Shown here: one piece after another, positions 27,220 to 35,902 of the stretch
Numbering within the stretch: position 1 is the first letter of the stretch
Layout: the number at the start of each line of letters is the position of its first letter
Source of the DNA: Paracoccus sp. DMF-8
GTDB taxonomy: Bacteria > Pseudomonadota > Alphaproteobacteria > Rhodobacterales > Rhodobacteraceae
Reading direction: 5' to 3'
Assembly: GCF_029309835.1 (NCBI RefSeq)
Contig: NZ_JARJHL010000017.1
Span: 248,001-312,000, forward strand
Length of the DNA stretch: 64,000 nucleotides
The notes under the pieces: model-generated
Told to the model about the DNA's origin: nothing
Databases searched by the model: none
Seen by the model: only the letters and a program-made list of their open reading frames with translations
Position numbers and translations under genes: made by a program

Positions 27220-28110
27220 GTGTTCTTGCAGCAAGTTGTGAACGGGCTGATAATCGGCGGCGTCTACGCATTGTTTGCGTTGGGCTTTACCCTGATTTTC
27301 GGCATACACAAGATCATGAACCTGGCCCATGGCGGCATCTTCATGACCGGGGCATTCATCGGGTTGTATTCGGTTCAGGCAGGTTTGCCGATCTGGGTCG
27401 CCTTCATTCTGGCGATGATCGGCGCGGGGCTGGTGTCGGTCATCATCGAAGTCACCGCCTTTCGCCGCCTGCGCCAAAGCGGCGAGGTCGAATTCAGCGC
27501 ACTGATTTCATCCATCGGCGCCAATCTGGTGCTGGTGTCGATTGCGCAGATCCTGTCCAGGACGCAGGTGCTGCGCTTTCCCTTCGACACCTTTCCGATC
27601 ATCATCTTTTCGTTCTGGGGGCTGCGGGTTTCGGCGCTGCAACTGGCCATCGCGCTGCTGGCGCTGGTGCTGGTCGGCGTGATGTCGTGGTATCTGTACA
27701 AGACCGCCTTTGGCCGTCAGGTCCGCGCGGTCGCGCAGAACGAACGCGCCGCGCTGCTGTCGGGGATCCGGCCCGGCGCGATCTATTTCCAGACCTTCAT
27801 GCTGTCGGGGATGCTGGCCGGTGCGGCCGGGGTGCTGGTCGGGCTGGCCTTCAACTCGATCCATTTCATGATGGGCGATCCCTTTCTGCTGCGCGGCTTT
27901 GTCGTGGTGATTCTGGGCGGGCTTGGGTCGGTTGCCGGGGCGCTGGTCGCCTCGCTTGGCTTTGGCGTGCTGCAAACGCTGAGCATCGCCTATCTGTCGG
28001 CCAGCCTGTCCGACATCATCATCTTCGGCCTGCTGTTCGTCGTCCTGCTGCTGCGCCCCAACGGGCTGTTCGGCAAGGATGAGGCGGGCGTCTTGCGGGG
28101 GCGTCGCTGA
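27220..28110 (+). CDS. livH: Branched-chain-amino-acid-type ABC transporter permease LivH, system 2
   Basis: A GTG start at 27220 is supported by AAGGGAGGAGAGG just upstream. The 296-residue membrane protein has FTLIFGIHKIMNLAHGGIF and VVILGGLGSVAGALVA, as in LivH. It is the same length as the system 1 LivH and shares SFNSIHFMMGxPFLL-type features with it. The stop overlaps the livM2 start by one base. Confidence 0.95.
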   Translation: MFLQQVVNGLIIGGVYALFALGFTLIFGIHKIMNLAHGGIFMTGAFIGLYSVQAGLPIWVAFILAMIGAGLVSVIIEVTAFRRLRQSGEVEFSALISSIGANLVLVSIAQILSRTQVLRFPFDTFPIIIFSFWGLRVSALQLAIALLALVLVGVMSWYLYKTAFGRQVRAVAQNERAALLSGIRPGAIYFQTFMLSGMLAGAAGVLVGLAFNSIHFMMGDPFLLRGFVVVILGGLGSVAGALVASLGFGVLQTLSIAYLSASLSDIIIFGLLFVVLLLRPNGLFGKDEAGVLRGRR

Positions 28111-28992
28111 TGGAAAGCCTGCTGAGTTTCCGCCCGCTGTTCGATCTGTTCCTGATCCATCTGGGTTTCGCCTATTCGCAATATATCGTGCTGCGCGCCG
28201 GTGCCTTTTCCATCGGCAATATCGGCCTGTCGGCGATCGGCGCCTATACCGCCGCGATCCTGACCGTCCAGTATGGCCTGCCTCTGCCGGTCACGCTGGC
28301 GGCAGGCGCCTTCATGGGGCTGGTCTTTGGCATGCTGCTGGCCATTCCGCTGGCGCGGCTGCGCGGCGTCTATCAGGCGATTGCCTCGCTGGCCTTTGTC
28401 CAGATCGTGCTGTCGTCGAACCTGTATGCCGAAAACATCACCGGCGGCGCCATGGGCTATTCCGGCATCCCGAAAATCGCCGGGACCTGGACGCTGCTGA
28501 TCTGCACGGCGGCGACCCTTTACGTGATGTTCGCCATCTCGCGCTCACGCGCTTGGCCGGGCCTTCGACGCCGTGCGCGAGGATGAGGGCATGGCCGTGT
28601 CGCTTGGCATCAACGCGACGCGCACCCAGACCATCGCCTATGCGATTTCCGGCCTGATCGCCGGGCTGTTCGGCAGTCTGGAGGCGCTGCATTCCTATGC
28701 CATCGAACCCAATCAGTTCGGCTTCCACCTGATCATCGTCATCCTGTCCTATGTCGTCCTTGGCGGTCGGCGCAGTGTCTGGGGGCCGCTGGTCGGCGTG
28801 GCGCTGCTGATCGCGCTGCCCGAAATCTCGCGGCCTTTGGCGGATGCGCGGATCATGATCTACGGCCTGATCCTGATGGTGATGATGAACTTCATGCCGC
28901 GCGGCATCGTCGACACGCTGATCGCATGGCGCGAAAACCGCAAAAGCACGGCGGCACAATCCGCGACACGTCAGGCAGAGGTGAAGGGATGA
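28110..28992 (+). pseudogene. livM: Branched-chain-amino-acid-type ABC transporter permease LivM, system 2, frameshifted once
   Basis: The first frame (ESLLSFRPLFDLFLIHLGFA to LYVMFAISRSR) ends at 28586. The remainder (GRAFDAVREDEGMAVSLG, VVLGGRRSVWGPLVG, ALPEISRPLADAR) is in another frame to 28992. One extra base at about 28549-28551 (CACGCGCTTGG for CACGCTTGG) explains the break. Every LivM motif is present, so function is probably intact if the base is an error. Confidence 0.88.
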
Positions 28993-29747
28993 CCGATCTT
29001 GTTCTTGAAAAGGTGAACAAAAACTTTGGCGGCGTCACCGCGTCGAGGGATGTGTCGATGCAGGTTCCTGCGGGCCGGATCACCGGGCTGATCGGGCCGA
29101 ACGGCGCGGGCAAGACGACGCTGATCAACCTGATCACCGGCATGTTGTCGCTGAGTTCGGGCAAGGTGATGTTCGGCGGGCGCGACATCTCGCATGATGC
29201 CGCCGACAAGGTGGCACGCGCCGGGATGGGGCGGACCTTCCAGAACATCCGCCTGCAAAAAGAGGCCAGCGTTCTGGCCAATGTCATGGTGGGCTATCAC
29301 CGCCATGAAACCTGTTCGCTGCTGTCGGCGATTCTGGGCCTGCCCTCATCACGGCGCGAGGATGCCGAACTGCGCCGCCGCACCATGGCCCTGCTGGAGC
29401 GGTTCGACATGACCGAACATGCGCAAAGCCATGCCGGCAGCCTCGCCTATGGCCATCAGCGCAAGGTCGAGATGATGCGCGCGCTGGCGACCGATCCGGA
29501 CCTGATCCTGCTGGACGAACCCGTCGCCGGGATGAACGATGTCGAGGCGCTGCATCTGGGCCGGATCTTTCGCCGCCTTGCCGATGAGGGCAAGGCGATC
29601 CTGCTGATCGAACACAATATGCGTTTCGTCCGGGAGCTGTGCGATTACGTCTATGTGCTGGACGGCGGGCGCCTGATCGCCGAGGGCAAGCCCCGCGACG
29701 TGGTCGCCGACCCCGCCGTCATCGCCGCCTATCTGGGGGAGGAATGA
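28989..29747 (+). CDS. livG: Branched-chain-amino-acid-type ABC transporter ATP-binding protein LivG, system 2
   Basis: The ATG at 28989 overlaps the livM2 stop; the frame is open further upstream but lacks a ribosome site. The 252 residues carry Walker A GPNGAGKTT, GRTFQNIRLQKEASV, signature AYGHQRKVEMMRAL and Walker B LILLDEPVAGM with LLIEHNM. Confidence 0.95.
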   Translation: MTDLVLEKVNKNFGGVTASRDVSMQVPAGRITGLIGPNGAGKTTLINLITGMLSLSSGKVMFGGRDISHDAADKVARAGMGRTFQNIRLQKEASVLANVMVGYHRHETCSLLSAILGLPSSRREDAELRRRTMALLERFDMTEHAQSHAGSLAYGHQRKVEMMRALATDPDLILLDEPVAGMNDVEALHLGRIFRRLADEGKAILLIEHNMRFVRELCDYVYVLDGGRLIAEGKPRDVVADPAVIAAYLGEE

Positions 29748-30460
29748 TGCTGCTTTCCATTGACGACATCCACGCCTCTTACAGCGGGATCCGCGCGCTG
29801 GACGGTGTGTCGCTGCACATCGCCAAGGGCGAGATGGTGGCGCTGATCGGCCCCAATGGCGCGGGCAAATCGACGCTGCTGAACTGCATCAGCGGCATCG
29901 TCACGCCGACCGCAGGCTCGATCAAGGTCGAGGGGGTGGAACTGGTGCGCAAGCCCGCACGGGCGATTTCGCGCATGGGCGTGCTGCAATCGCCCGAAGG
30001 CCGGCAGGTTCTGCCCGACATGTCGGTGCTGGAAAACCTGATGGTCGGCGCGAATGCCCTGCACGGCCGCGCGCCGACCCATGACCTTGGCGACGTCTAT
30101 CGCCTGTTCCCGATTCTGGATGAACGGCGCGAACAGATGGCGGGTTCGCTGTCGGGCGGCCAGCAGCAGATGCTGGCCATCGGGCGGGCGCTGATGGGCG
30201 GGCCGAACATCCTGCTGCTGGACGAACCCAGCCTTGGGCTGGCTCCGGTCATCGTCCAGCAGGTGTTCGACGCGCTGGCCCGGCTGCGTCAGGACGGGAT
30301 GACGATCCTGCTGGTCGAACAGAATGCCCGCAAGGCGCTGCAATTTTCGGACCGCGCCTATGTCATCGAACATGGCCGCGTCGTCACCCAGGGGAGCAGC
30401 AGCGAGCTGGCGCATAATGACGACATTCTGGCGCATTACATGGGGACCGGCGGCCACTGA
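29747..30460 (+). CDS. livF: Branched-chain-amino-acid-type ABC transporter ATP-binding protein LivF, system 2
   Basis: GGGGGAGGA precedes two adjacent ATGs (29744 and 29747) overlapping the livG2 stop; either may start this ATPase of about 237 residues. Walker A GPNGAGKST, signature LSGGQQQMLAIGRAL, Walker B ILLLDEPSLGLAP and LLVEQNA identify LivF. It ends the system 2 operon just before a strong terminator. Confidence 0.94.
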   Translation: MLLSIDDIHASYSGIRALDGVSLHIAKGEMVALIGPNGAGKSTLLNCISGIVTPTAGSIKVEGVELVRKPARAISRMGVLQSPEGRQVLPDMSVLENLMVGANALHGRAPTHDLGDVYRLFPILDERREQMAGSLSGGQQQMLAIGRALMGGPNILLLDEPSLGLAPVIVQQVFDALARLRQDGMTILLVEQNARKALQFSDRAYVIEHGRVVTQGSSSELAHNDDILAHYMGTGGH

Positions 30461-30475
30461 CCGCTTGCGCAACGC

Positions 30476-30508
30476 AAAACGGCCCGAGGCATCGCCTCGG
30501 GCCGTTTT
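30476..30508. terminator. Bidirectional Rho-independent terminator between livF2 and the ferredoxin reductase gene
   Basis: AAAACGGCCCGAGGC-ATC-GCCTCGGGCCGTTTT is a perfect 15-base inverted repeat with T-runs on both sides, placed between convergent genes. Confidence 0.95.
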
Positions 30509-30527
30509 CTTCATGGTTGACGTGCTG

Positions 30528-31712
30528 TTACGCCGGGGCCGTTTCGCTTTCCAGATCGCGGCGCGCGCGCATATGTTCGGCGGGCATATTCACGGTTTCG
30601 ACGCAGACCAGCCGGTCGCCGCGATAGCTGCGCACGATCAGCTTGCCCGCATCCGGATCGGCGCCGGTGTCGAAACGGTCGGCGCCGTGGCGCAGCCCGG
30701 CGATCTGCAGCTTGGCCGTGCCCTGATCGCTCCAGAACCAGGCGGATTTGCGATAAGGTTCAGGCTGGCCCAGCAAGCGCGCGGCAAGGTTTTTCGCCTG
30801 ATCGACCGCCGCCTGAACCGATTCCAGCCGCAGATGCGGACCATCCGGACCATGTTGGACATTGGCGCAATCGCCAATCGCCGAAATCGCCGGATCGCTG
30901 GTCGCAAGGAAGCAATCCGTGACGATGCCGTTGTCGATCCGCAGCCCGGCATCCCGCGCCAGATCGTCATTCGGCACGATGCCCGCCGCGATCAGCACCG
31001 CATCGGCATCGACAATGGTGCCGCAGCCCAGTTCGACACCCGCGACCTTGCCACCGGCATCGGGCAGGATGCGCCGGACGGTTTCTTGCAGATGGATATC
31101 GGCCCCCGCCGCGCGATGCAGGGACAGGAAATGATCCGACACCTGCGGCGAAACCGCGCGCGCCATCAGCCGCCCTGCCGCCTCCAGCAGGGTGCCCCGC
31201 AGCCCTGCCGCACGGAACACCGCCGCCGCCTCCAGCCCGATAAAGCCGCCGCCGATGATCGCGACATGGCGCGCGCTGCCGGCCAGCGACCGCATCCGGT
31301 CGGCGTCCTGAAGCCCGCGCAGCATCAGCACCCCGGCGAGATCGGCGCCCGGAATGGACAGCACCCGGTTGCGCGCGCCGGTCGCCAGCACAAGATGGCC
31401 ATAATCCACGACCTCTCCCCCCGCCAGCCGGATCTGCCGCGCGTCCCGGTCAATCGACACGACGCGGGCAGAGGTGCGGATCTCGATCGCGTTCTTGTCG
31501 TAGAAATCCTGCTTGCGCAGCAAAAGCCGCTCGGGCTGGCCATCCTTGAAATAGGCCTTGGACAGCGGCGGGCGGCTGTAGGGCAAAAAAGGCTCGTCGC
31601 CGATCAGAACGATCCGCCCCGCGTAACCGCCCTGACGCAGGCTGATCGCCAACTGGCTGGCCGCCTGACCTGCGCCAATGGCAACCACGGAATCTGGCGC
31701 GTTTTCGGACAT
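30528..31712 (-). CDS. FAD/NAD(P)H-dependent ferredoxin reductase
   Basis: Start 31712 is chosen because GGAG precedes it; the longer frame runs back into the promoter. The 394-residue flavoprotein has the FAD motif VAIGAGQAASQLA, the RPPLSKAYF segment typical of oxygenase-linked reductases (PdR, BphA4), the NAD motif VAIIGGGFIGLEAA and the late FAD motif AISAIGDCANV. Ferredoxin reductases of this class feed Rieske oxygenases or P450s. No other candidate reductase is in the window, so it is the likely partner of the ferredoxin at 2322 (inferred). Confidence 0.92.
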   Translation of the reverse strand: MSENAPDSVVAIGAGQAASQLAISLRQGGYAGRIVLIGDEPFLPYSRPPLSKAYFKDGQPERLLLRKQDFYDKNAIEIRTSARVVSIDRDARQIRLAGGEVVDYGHLVLATGARNRVLSIPGADLAGVLMLRGLQDADRMRSLAGSARHVAIIGGGFIGLEAAAVFRAAGLRGTLLEAAGRLMARAVSPQVSDHFLSLHRAAGADIHLQETVRRILPDAGGKVAGVELGCGTIVDADAVLIAAGIVPNDDLARDAGLRIDNGIVTDCFLATSDPAISAIGDCANVQHGPDGPHLRLESVQAAVDQAKNLAARLLGQPEPYRKSAWFWSDQGTAKLQIAGLRHGADRFDTGADPDAGKLIVRSYRGDRLVCVETVNMPAEHMRARRDLESETAPA

Positions 31713-31788
31713 CTGACACTCCGTCGGTTTGAGGATCGGGTTATCGCGGTATGGCCGCAGCCCACGGCTCCACTGTAATCCACCGACA

Positions 31789-31800
31789 ATAAGTATACAA
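31789..31800 (-). promoter_or_regulatory. Candidate operator TTGTATACTTAT upstream of the ferredoxin reductase
   Basis: On the minus strand TTGTATAC is identical to the first 8 bases of the box at 27145. It lies 77 bases upstream of the reductase start in an AT-rich patch. It places the reductase under the same presumed regulator as the oxygenase 31 kb away and marks the right border of the island. Confidence 0.45.
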
Positions 31801-31942
31801 TTTTTCATTATTGAAATACTTAAAAAGCCATCCCCGCGCTTTGGACCCGCCCCGCCGCGTCATGACCGGCCACGAATGCCGCCCCAATATCCACGTCCCC
31901 CCTGCCCGAACCGAGGCATGAGGAGCCTGCGAAACCCGCGAC

Positions 31943-34876
31943 CTAGCGTTGCAGCGCCTGATCCAGCACGCGGGCGACATGGATCGCCTGTCGCCCCGTA
32001 CCATCGTGGATCTGGTGACGGCAGCTTGTCCCATCCGCGACGATCAGGTCCCCATCCCCGGCCTTGCGCACAGCGGGCAGCAAGGACAGTTCGGCCATTT
32101 TCTTCGACACCTCGATGTTTTCGGCGGCATAGCCAAAGGCGCCCGACATGCCGCAGCACGAGCTTTCGATGACCTTCAGTTCCAGCCCCGGTACGCTGCG
32201 CAGGATGGTTTCGACAGGCCCCATCGCGGCAAAGGCCTTTTGATGGCAATGGCCATGCAGATGGGCGATGCGCCCGCCCTGATCGGCCAGCGGCAATTGC
32301 ACCCTGCCCTGCGCCATGTCGGCGGCCAGCAGTTCCTCTAGCAAGAGCGCCTTGCCCTGGATGAAATCGGTCTGGTCCGGTGGCAACAATGCCGTCATTT
32401 CGTCGCGAAAGCTCATGATGCAGGACGGTTCCAGCCCGACGACACGGGCGCCGCGTTCGACAAAGGGGCGCAGGGCGTCCAGCGAGCGCTGCGATTCCGC
32501 CCGCGCCGCATCCGTCTGCCCCGAGGCCAGATAGGTCCGGCCGCAGCACATCGGACGGCTGCCGCCCGCGGGCTGGACGCGGTGCAGCCGGTAACCGGCG
32601 GCGGTCAGCACACGCTCGGCCGCTTCCAGATTTTCGCGTTCGAAATAGCGGTTGAAGGTGTCGCCGAACAGGACCAGATCGCGGCCATCGCCCCGCACAT
32701 CATCGGGACGCGCGGGGCTGCGATCCTCGCGCCATGGCCTGCGCCATTCCGGCAGCGTGCGCTGCGCGGAGAAACCCAGCATCCTTTCCGACAGTCTGGC
32801 CATCAGGGGAATGCGGTCGCGCAGGTTCAAAAGCGGTGCGATCAGGCTGGCGAAACGCGCATATCGCGGCAGATGCGCGATCAGCCTTTCACGCAAAGGC
32901 AGGCCGTGCCTGCCGTAGTAATGGTGCAGGAATTCGATCTTCATACGCGCCATGTCGACGCCGGTCGGGCAATCGCGCTTGCAGCCCTTGCAGGACACGC
33001 ACAGATCCATCGTCGCCTTCATCTCGGGCGAGGTGAAGGCGTCGGGACCAAGCTGCCCGGAAATCGCCAGCCGCAGCGTATTGGCCCTGCCCCGCGTCAG
33101 GTGCTGTTCGTCGCGGGTCGCGCGCCAGGACGGGCACATCGTGCCCCCGGCCAGCTTGCGACAGGTGCCGTTGTTGTTGCACATCTCGACCGCGCCGCCG
33201 AACCCGCCCCATTCGGACCAGTCCAGCGCGGGTTTCAAAGGCTGCACCTGATAGCCGGGGCCATAGCGCATCAGGCTGCGGTCATCCATTTTCAGCGGAC
33301 GGACGATCTTGTTGGGATTCAACCTGTTATGCGGGTCGAATTCATCCTTGACCCGTTCAAAGGCGCGGGTCAGCCGGGCGCCAAACAGGGGCTCGACGAA
33401 TTCGGAACGCGAAATCCCGTCGCCATGTTCGCCGGAATAGGACCCCTTGTAGCGCCTGACCAATTCCGCCGTTTCTTCGGCGATGGCGCGCATCTTGCGC
33501 ACGCCGTCGGCGTCTTTCATGTTCAGGATCGGGCGAACATGCAGACAGCCGACCGAGGCATGGGCATACCATGTCCCGACCGTGCCATGCCTGCTGAAAA
33601 CCTCGGTCACGCCATCGGTATAATCGGCCAGATGTTCCAGCGGCACGGCGCAATCCTCGATGAAGGACACAGGCTTGCCGTCGCCTTTCATCGACATCAT
33701 GATGTTCAGGCAGGCCTCGCGCACCTCCCACACGGGTTTCTGGCGGGCAGGTTCGACAACCTCGACCACGGCGTCGGGAAAGCCGTAATCGGCCATGCAC
33801 TGGTCCAGCCGCTTCAGGTCGCCGCGCAGCGCATCCAGATCGTCGCCCGCGAATTCGACCAGCAGCAGACAGTTCGGCCGGCCCCGGGTGATATCGCCCA
33901 AGGTCTTGACGAACAAAGGAATATCAGCGCCCAGAACCAGCACATTGTTATCGACCAGCTCGACCGCGACAGGGTCCAGCGCGACGATGTGCTGCGTCGT
34001 TTCCATGGCGTCGCGAAAGGTCGGGAAATGGCAGACGCCCATGACGCGGTGTTTCGGCAGGGACGACAGTTTCAGCGTGACGCCGGTGGTCAGGGCCAAT
34101 GTCCCCTCGGACCCGACCAGCAGATGCGCGTAGTTCGGGGCATCGGGCAGCAATTCATCCAGATTATAGCCGCCGACGCGGCGCTGGACCTTCGGGAAAA
34201 TCGTCTCGATATCGGTGCGATGCAGCCGGGCCAGATCGGTCAGCCGTTCCATCATGGCGCGGCTGTGCGGCGTCAGCCCGTTCGACAGCGGCCCCGCGCC
34301 AAGTGACAGCCGTTCGCCGTCATGCAGCATCGCGTCGATGGCGATGACATTGTCCACCGTCTTGCCGAACCGCAGCGACCGCGCCCCGGACGAGTTGTTG
34401 CCGCACATCCCCCCAATCGTGCAGCGCGAGGCGGTCGAGGGTTCGACCGGAAAGAACAGACCATCCTTGCGCAGCATGTCGTTCAGCGTGTTCAGGACCG
34501 TGCCGGGCCGGACACGCACCGTCCGCGCCGCCGGGTCATAATCGGTCACGCCATTGAAATAACGCGACATATCCAGAATCAGCCCGCGCCCAATCGGCTG
34601 CCCGTTCTGCGAGGTGCCCCCGCCCCGCGCGATCACCGGCACACCATGTTCCGCCGCGACCTGCAAGGCGGCCGCAATATCGTCTTCGTGTTTGGGAAAG
34701 GCCACGCCCTTCGGCATGATCTGGTAGATCGAGGCATCCGTCGCATAACGCCCGCGCGTAAAGCTGTCGAAACGCGTTTCACCTTGCAAGGCGTTGGACA
34801 AGGCGCGCTCGAATGCCTGATCGCGGGCCTGACTACGTGCGGCAGGTGGAATGCGCTGCGTGTCGGGTCGGGTCAT
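31943..34876 (-). CDS. FAD-binding 2-hydroxyacid dehydrogenase fused to an Fe-S (GlcF/CCG-domain) subunit
   Basis: Starting at 34876 the protein has 977 residues. The N-terminal half is a PCMH-type FAD domain (PVIARGGGTSQNGQPIGRG, then GGMCGNNSSGARSLRFGKT). A ferredoxin-like part has two Cys sets (CNNNGTCRK with MCPSW, and CVSCKGCKRDCP). The C-terminal part has two CCG domains (PMCCGRTYLASGQ; HGHCHQ with SSCCGMSGAFGY). This fused architecture is that of YdiJ-like or D-lactate/D-2-hydroxyglutarate-type dehydrogenases that donate electrons to the quinone pool. The nearby GlcG-like, aminotransferase and GntR genes suggest a glycolate-like substrate, which is inference. Confidence 0.88.
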   Translation of the reverse strand: MTRPDTQRIPPAARSQARDQAFERALSNALQGETRFDSFTRGRYATDASIYQIMPKGVAFPKHEDDIAAALQVAAEHGVPVIARGGGTSQNGQPIGRGLILDMSRYFNGVTDYDPAARTVRVRPGTVLNTLNDMLRKDGLFFPVEPSTASRCTIGGMCGNNSSGARSLRFGKTVDNVIAIDAMLHDGERLSLGAGPLSNGLTPHSRAMMERLTDLARLHRTDIETIFPKVQRRVGGYNLDELLPDAPNYAHLLVGSEGTLALTTGVTLKLSSLPKHRVMGVCHFPTFRDAMETTQHIVALDPVAVELVDNNVLVLGADIPLFVKTLGDITRGRPNCLLLVEFAGDDLDALRGDLKRLDQCMADYGFPDAVVEVVEPARQKPVWEVREACLNIMMSMKGDGKPVSFIEDCAVPLEHLADYTDGVTEVFSRHGTVGTWYAHASVGCLHVRPILNMKDADGVRKMRAIAEETAELVRRYKGSYSGEHGDGISRSEFVEPLFGARLTRAFERVKDEFDPHNRLNPNKIVRPLKMDDRSLMRYGPGYQVQPLKPALDWSEWGGFGGAVEMCNNNGTCRKLAGGTMCPSWRATRDEQHLTRGRANTLRLAISGQLGPDAFTSPEMKATMDLCVSCKGCKRDCPTGVDMARMKIEFLHHYYGRHGLPLRERLIAHLPRYARFASLIAPLLNLRDRIPLMARLSERMLGFSAQRTLPEWRRPWREDRSPARPDDVRGDGRDLVLFGDTFNRYFERENLEAAERVLTAAGYRLHRVQPAGGSRPMCCGRTYLASGQTDAARAESQRSLDALRPFVERGARVVGLEPSCIMSFRDEMTALLPPDQTDFIQGKALLLEELLAADMAQGRVQLPLADQGGRIAHLHGHCHQKAFAAMGPVETILRSVPGLELKVIESSCCGMSGAFGYAAENIEVSKKMAELSLLPAVRKAGDGDLIVADGTSCRHQIHDGTGRQAIHVARVLDQALQR

Positions 34877-35070
34877 CTGCCTGCACTTTCTATCTGCGTG
34901 GCGCGGCGGGCGGTCCGTCGGGCCTGGCCTGAAACAAGGGTATGGGGCTGAAAGACCGCGGCCCTGCGCATTCCGCCGCAAAGCGACCGGCAAGAACCGC
35001 ATGGGCATGTCCCCCTGCGCAGCGCAAATCCCCCTCCGGCGCTACCGGATCGAGGCTAGCAGCGACAAGA

Positions 35071-35082
35071 AATGAATTCAAT
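35071..35082. promoter_or_regulatory. Candidate operator AATGAATTCAAT upstream of the FAD/Fe-S dehydrogenase
   Basis: An AT-rich island in the 237-base gap (34877-35113) contains AATGAATTCAAT, about 195 bases before the dehydrogenase ATG and just beyond the end of the GntR gene. The same AATGAATTCA core occurs at 35861 and around 38577-38602. A regulator of this cluster is the obvious reader. Confidence 0.45.
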
Positions 35083-35113
35083 ATTTATGTTGGCTAGGAA
35101 TAAATGAACGCGA

Positions 35114-35794
35114 TCATGGCGCCAATTTGCGCAGAACCGCATCCTTGGTGCTGCGCAGATGCTGAAACAGCAGCCCGGCCAATTCTTCACCCGCGCGGCG
35201 GCGCAAGGCATCCAGGATCAGCTCATGTTCTCGAACGGCCTCGCTCCAGCGTTCGCCATGCTCATCGACATTCGCGCCATAGCGGACACGGCGCAACCTG
35301 CCCTGCAATGTCCGCGCCATGGACGACAGCGCGAAATTGCCCGCCGATGCAAAGATCTGCTCATGGATCCGCTGATTGCAGGCGAAATAGCCGGGCCGCT
35401 CGCCCCGAAGGAAATGGAAATACATCTCTCCGTGAGTTTTCTCAATCTTGTCAAATTCTTCGTCAGATATTCTTTCGCAGGCCAGACGTCCCGCCAGGGC
35501 CTCCATCCCGCCCATCAGATCGAAAAGCTCGCCAACTTCGGCAGGGGTCAGCGCCCTGATCCGCGCGCCGCGATTGGGCAGCAATTCGATCAACCCCTCA
35601 GAGGCCAGAACCTTCAGCGCCTCGCGCAGGGGGGTGCGCGAAACGCCGAACATCTCGCATAATTCACGCTCGGGGATGCGCGCGCCGTCGGCCAAAGGCC
35701 CCTCGACGACATAATCGCGCAACTGCGGCAAAAGCTCTGTATGCAGGGTGCCCAAACGCTCAAGCGCGCCGATTTCCACATCCGGATCGCTCAT
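35114..35794 (-). CDS. GntR family (FCD) transcriptional regulator, first of a tandem pair
   Basis: Start 35794 (MSDPDVEIG) is preferred over the longer frame. The 226-residue protein has a winged helix-turn-helix (ELCEMFGVSRTPLREALKVL, then LIELLPNRGARIR) and an FCD domain (FFACNQRIHEQIF-like metal site at CNQRIHEQI). It resembles the regulator at 35903-36595 almost motif for motif, so they are likely duplicates. It lies 237 bases upstream of the dehydrogenase on the same strand. Confidence 0.9.
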   Translation of the reverse strand: MSDPDVEIGALERLGTLHTELLPQLRDYVVEGPLADGARIPERELCEMFGVSRTPLREALKVLASEGLIELLPNRGARIRALTPAEVGELFDLMGGMEALAGRLACERISDEEFDKIEKTHGEMYFHFLRGERPGYFACNQRIHEQIFASAGNFALSSMARTLQGRLRRVRYGANVDEHGERWSEAVREHELILDALRRRAGEELAGLLFQHLRSTKDAVLRKLAP

Positions 35795-35860
35795 CTGACG
35801 CACCCCCTTAGACCATAGCCAAGGATATCGCGGCACAAAGCCAAGCGCAAATGCGAATAA

Positions 35861-35870
35861 AATGAATTCA
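35861..35870. promoter_or_regulatory. Candidate operator AATGAATTCA upstream of the first GntR gene
   Basis: GAATAAAATGAATTCAG in the 108-base gap between the tandem GntR genes nearly repeats the GAATAAATGAATTCG found before the aminotransferase gene (38574 onward). Its place 67 bases ahead of the GntR start fits autoregulation. Confidence 0.45.
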
Positions 35871-35902
35871 GTTTGACGCCGAACGCGCTTGGCCCAGCAG
35901 GA

